The translations under genes and the position numbers were made by a program. The notes below the pieces were generated by a model. The model made no database searches and was not told the origin of the DNA. It saw only the letters and a list, made by a program, of their open reading frames with translations. Shown here in pieces: positions 60,576 to 64,000 of a DNA stretch of 64,000 bases. Origin of the DNA: Lichenostomus cassidix. Its lineage: Eukaryota > Chordata > Aves > Passeriformes > Meliphagidae. The stretch is from positions 12,639,010-12,703,009 of the forward strand of contig CM039195.1 in the NCBI GenBank assembly GCA_008360975.2, read 5' to 3'. Positions within the stretch are counted from its first letter, which is position 1. Every line of letters begins with the position of its first letter.

Positions 60576-62021
60576 GCATTTCTCAGCGTGGTGACAAGGG
60601 ATTTTTCAGCCCACCAGAATGATGAAAGTGTCTCATTTGGTGGAAGTCATTCTTGTGTAGCTGATCCAAGATCAGCAGTCTTTTCCACCATTTCTTACGT
60701 CAACATGGCAGGTCAGCAGATGGATTAGGGAAAACAGCAGAACCCTTCAAGAGAGAAATCAGTTCTCTTCAAAGCTGCTCGGTGGTTCTTCTCCATCCAA
60801 GCATGCCAATAAATGGGCACTTCTCTCGATTATACTGGACTTTGTACAAACACAACCCAATAAATCTGTTGGTTTCCTCAAAGCCTTCTTAATCATGAAA
60901 AATATTTGGCATTTTCCCCCTCTCTTGTTCCATACAGAGCCCATCTATTAACTAGGTCAAAAAGGAGCCAACACTTGAATTTCAGGAGCTGCAGTTTTAC
61001 TCTGGCTTCTCAATATCAGTAACCAGGTGCCAGTTAACAATTGTGGGGAATAAATAGCAATTTGGGTGGATTGAAACCCAGCAACTTGCAAAAACAGCTA
61101 TAACATACTTCTAAAGAAGTGTTCCTGACTCAGGAATATGTGAACTCAGGAATTTCAGGCCAAGTTTGCCTGAAATTAATCATCTCCTCCCATCCCAGTC
61201 ATGATACTGACACCTGACCATCTGCTGAGCAAAGTGAGGGAGAACCCTCAGACACAGAGAACTCACTGCACATGGATTTTGAGGACCTCCAAAACCCCAA
61301 GTATGTTTTCAATGTAATTTCATGGCCCCTGAATAAGCAATAAAACCAGTGAATAAACAGGCAGGAAGAAGCCTATGTAAGATCTATCACATGAGTCCAA
61401 TTTTGTTCAAAATATAGATATATTGTAGGAATTATAGAAATATTATAGGAACAGTAATATAATGGTATATGTCTCATGTTTTATAGGATATACTTTAATG
61501 AGAAAAATTTCAGTCAGAAAACCCTAGGGAGAAAAAAACTAAAATCCTGACAGAAAAAAGAAAAAATATCAAACAAATGCTTAATACAAACCACTAGGGC
61601 TGTTTAAAAGTTTTCCGTAGAAATATCTGTTTCAGAGTTAGATTATGGATTTTAAAGCAATTTTAAAGCAAATGTTTCAATGGAACATTTAATCTCTGGC
61701 TATCAAGGTTCAAATATTACCTGCCTCAAACCTGGAGTATTTCAGTTTAAGAGTATTCTAAAGTGCATGAAAATTCCTACTTTAGTTCTACTGCTTTTCC
61801 CCTGAAGTAGCACCAAGCAACCAAAATCTCTTCACCAGCAAATCCAAAAAAATTACAACACATGAACACCTGCCCAGATTTGTCTCTAAATGTCTACTTT
61901 TTTTTAAAAAACAACAGGACCAATCTGAAATTATGACTTTAGGGGGGTTTTATCATATTTATCTTTGCAAGGCTGAGGACTGTGCCAGCAATTAGGAAGT
62001 GGTATTTAGCACTTGGCTTTG
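60576..62021. other. No gene seen
   Basis: AT-rich unique sequence with short repeats of TATTATAGGAA-like words near 61420-61490 and a doubled TTTTAAAGCAA near 61652-61671. Confidence 0.6.
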
Positions 62022-62596
62022 TGTGCTGGTTTTGGCTGGGACAGTGAGGATTTTCTCAGTGGCTGGGAAGGGACTGAGGTTTGGGGTTGTGCTGAGCAGG
62101 GCTGATGGCACAGGGCTGTTCCTGTCCCTACTGAGCAGGGCTGATGGCACAAGGTTGATGGCACAGGGCTGTTGCTGTCCCTGCTGAGCAGGGCTGATGG
62201 CACAGGGCTGTTGCTGTCCCTGCTGAGCAGGGCTGATGGCACAGGGCTGTTCCTGTCCCTGCTGAGCAGGGCTGATGGCACAGGGCTGTTGCAGTCCCTG
62301 CTGAGCAGGGCTGACACACTGTGTCTCCCCAGGTCACTGGGATGGAGCTCGGCTCCCTTGGGGTATCTGGACCTGCCTGCCCATGGGAGTGGGGAGAGAA
62401 TTCCTTGCTTTGTTTTGCCTTTGTGCACAGCTTTGTCTTTACCTATCGAACTATTTTTGTCCAAACCCATTGATTTTCTCCTTTTTTTTTTTAACTTTTA
62501 TCCCTCTGATTCTCTCCCCCATCCATCCCACTGGGGACACAGTGGGTGAGCAGCCTCATGGTGCTTTAAGCTCTCAGCTGGGGTCAAACCACAACA
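62022..62596 (+). mobile_element. Solo LTR of an avian endogenous retrovirus
   Basis: The element opens with TGTGCTGGTTTTGGCTGGG and closes with GGGGTCAAACCACAACA, giving the TG...CA ends of a retroviral LTR. Between them come a GC-rich part with GCTGAGCAGGGCTGA motifs, a CTTTGTGCACAGCTTTG stretch, TTTTTGTCCAAACCCATTG, a T-rich tract and CCCATCCATCCCACTGGGG. This order agrees with an LTR family I know from bird genomes, which I believe is ERVL-like, though the class is uncertain. No gag, pol or env frame and no second LTR lie nearby, so it is a solo LTR, presumably left by LTR-LTR recombination. The flanks CTTTG (62017-62021) and CTTCT (62597-62601) share three of five bases, which would fit a decayed target-site duplication but is weak evidence. 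The element carries a 39-bp tandem expansion, listed separately. Confidence 0.8.
62091..62313 (+). repeat. 39-bp tandem repeat expanded inside the LTR
   Basis: The motif GCTGAGCAGGGCTGATGGCA followed by CAGGGCTGTTSCWGTCCCT recurs head to tail. Copies begin at 62091, 62130, 62183, 62222 and 62261, with a partial sixth copy from 62300. Spacing is 39 bp except for the second copy, which is 53 bp because a 14-bp piece (GGTTGATGGCACA-like) is duplicated inside it. Copies differ at only a few positions, so expansion or homogenisation is recent compared with the LTR itself. Because 39 is a multiple of three, stop-free frames run through the array on both strands. These explain the repetitive minus-strand frame at 62006-62470 and are not genes. 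The likely seed is the resemblance, within the LTR family, between two neighbouring GCTGA...ACACAG segments. Confidence 0.9.
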
Positions 62597-62724
62597 CTTC
62601 TAAAAGTGATTTTCCAACATATTATTTTAAAAACAAGCAATTTCTTTAACCAAATAGTCTTGTAATACATGAATATTCTCCATCAAAGCCTCTCCAAAGT
62701 CTGGTAATCTGGAAATAATTTGGC

Positions 62725-62965
62725 CACAGTCACTCGTGATTAGCAGCGCTGCCTACATTCTCAGAGACCTTTTAGGGTGGCTTTTGATTATTTTTCCCCT
62801 TTAGTTGGGTATCAGGATACTTATAAGCATAATTAATTCATACTTTGGACTCTCAGGATTATGAAGTATTATAGGATGGCAGCGCTAAGACAGAATGCTC
62901 TAATTCACCAGCTGTCATGTATTTAATTAGAGATTTTGATGAATCTTTCCTACTTAGATGAGCCT
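62725..62965. promoter_or_regulatory. Candidate conserved noncoding block with doubled GCAGCGCT
   Basis: GCAGCGCT occurs at 62743-62750 (within the palindrome GCAGCGCTGC) and again at 62879-62886. They bracket CATAATTAATTC, and TGTATTTAATTAGAG follows. Two copies of a CpG-containing 8-mer 136 bp apart in CpG-poor sequence is notable. It lies immediately downstream of the solo LTR. No coding potential. Confidence 0.28.
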
Positions 62966-64000
62966 TCATACTTTGTGTTCTATTAGGGAAAAAAAAGGGA
63001 AGACAGCAAGAAAGAAAAAGAATACTTCTTTTGTAGAAGGAGTGTAGGGCTCTGATCAAGCCTTTGTTAGCAGGGCAGCCTTGTCTCTCACACTGATGGT
63101 AGAGCTGCAGCCCAACACCTCCTCAGCTGCCAGCACTGACACTGGAGAGGAGCAGGAGGGAAAGTGTTCAAAAATGAGGTTTTTGTTATGCAGTCAGAAA
63201 GCACAGACAGAATTCCTTTCCAGAAGCAGACAAACTTCAGGTATTTCAGCCATCTCTGTGTTTTGCGTCATCCAGGTGTTCACAAAGGTTAAACCAATGT
63301 TCTTTCCCTCAAAAATCGGAACTGACTCCCCTTTGAGATCTGAAGAACCATTTATATTTTATATATTCTTTATAAGTAACACTATTCAGCATGAAATAAA
63401 GCTGGAAATATATTTAAGTTGATCTGAAAGTCATATTAGCTGCAGCATAAGAAAAAAAATGTGAAAGAGAGTTATAGAACTGACTTATTTAAGCTATTGT
63501 GAGAAATGCTTTAAACATTTTTTCCATGAAAATTTCTCCTATAATGGTCATGTATAATGCACAGGCTACACTGTATTTTCAATATTAGTGGCTACATTAA
63601 TAAATGAAGTGAAGTGACACTGGAATGCAGTTAACACTGCATAAATATTTTCATTTTTAGATTTTTAAAACAGGTTGTACGGTGTCTAAAGTATAAAACA
63701 AACTAGAAAACTGCAGTAAAAAAACACCCTGCTATAACTTTACCTCCAATCTTGTTACATCCTCCCAGCACACATGTCAACAATCTGATTCAAGGATCTG
63801 CCTCTCCCAAAATCTTCCATTCTATTTAGCTTTGGCAAGCCTGACTCCCTCATGAAAATATCTTGGTATCTATTTCAGTTAGGTGGCTTAATGACAAATC
63901 CCTGATGGAAGGAAAATCTTTGCAGAGGGCAGAAAGATGACAGGGATAGTTTTTGGAGAGGAACTTAAATATTGTGCCCTTTGCACATTTCCTCTCTTAA
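62966..64000. other. No gene seen
   Basis: AT-rich unique sequence. The 113-codon plus frame at 63081-63422 shows no family. Nothing suggests an element running off the window end. Confidence 0.6.

Noticed and set aside
62006..62470. 154-codon minus-strand frame with repeating SALLSRD-type peptide units
   Set aside because: It is the readthrough of the 39-bp array (a multiple of three) and the flanking LTR. Equivalent open frames exist on the plus strand.
1..64000. CRISPR array, prophage, operon or other prokaryotic system
   Set aside because: Tandem repeats present are minisatellites without unique spacers. Composition, homopolymers and the LTR mark vertebrate DNA.
1..64000. Known microRNAs or small structural RNAs
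   Set aside because: I looked for familiar seed-bearing sequences (let-7, miR-9, miR-124, miR-137 types) and U6 starts and saw none. A folding scan could not be run.

Overview
The window looks like a stretch of bird nuclear genome (probably passerine or another neoavian), either between genes or inside a very large intron. The main evidence is a solo endogenous-retrovirus LTR at 62022-62596. Its ends (TGTGCTGGTTTTGGCTGGG at the left, CAAACCACAACA at the right) and its internal order match an LTR family common in bird genomes. Secondary evidence is a probable CR1-type LINE tail near 60505-60575, and the absence of anything resembling Alu, B1/B2 or L1. The sequence is mostly AT-rich and poor in CpG. 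Moderately GC-rich patches occur near 1.4-1.8, 6.15-6.5, 28.5-28.95, 29.9-30.4, 33.1-33.65, 46.6-47.25, 55.4-56.2 and 59.0-59.6 kb. There is no prokaryotic architecture: no operons, no ribosome-binding sites, no CRISPR.

I could not support any protein-coding gene. No translated frame contained a family signature I recognise, including reverse transcriptase, integrase, gag, zinc finger, homeobox, kinase or receptor. The longest frames (245, 190, 186, 168 and 160 codons) mostly lie in GC-rich patches where stop codons are rare, and several have equally open frames on the opposite strand. Two short intervals (1282-1500 and 48728-48841) combine an acceptor-like site, an open frame and a donor-like site. 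They are listed only as weak exon candidates, because such combinations occur by chance in 64 kb.

Layout: 1-9 kb is plain sequence with a 30-bp tandem duplication (2834-2893) and two related ~97-bp segments 2.3 kb apart (5691-5787 and 7998-8096). 9.3-10.1 kb is dense in homeodomain-type TAATTA/AATTA motifs and ends in a T10-G11 tract. 10-21 kb is AT-rich with simple repeats. 21.9-23.9 kb holds a second pair of related segments. 28-31.5 kb has GC-rich patches, a tight CpG cluster and a degenerate tRNA-like sequence. 36-58 kb is AT-rich with a GGGAT minisatellite (43690-43763) and several candidate conserved noncoding elements. 59.7-62.6 kb is the most repeat-rich part: an LTR-like promoter arrangement on the minus strand, a CR1-like tail, and the solo LTR with a 39-bp tandem expansion. 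The final 1.4 kb contains another candidate conserved block.

The most likely function, if any, is long-range cis-regulation, inferred only from clustered homeodomain-type motifs. I found no convincing new biological system. The observations most worth checking are the LTR's internal minisatellite, the two segment pairs, the tRNA-like relic and the two possible exons.
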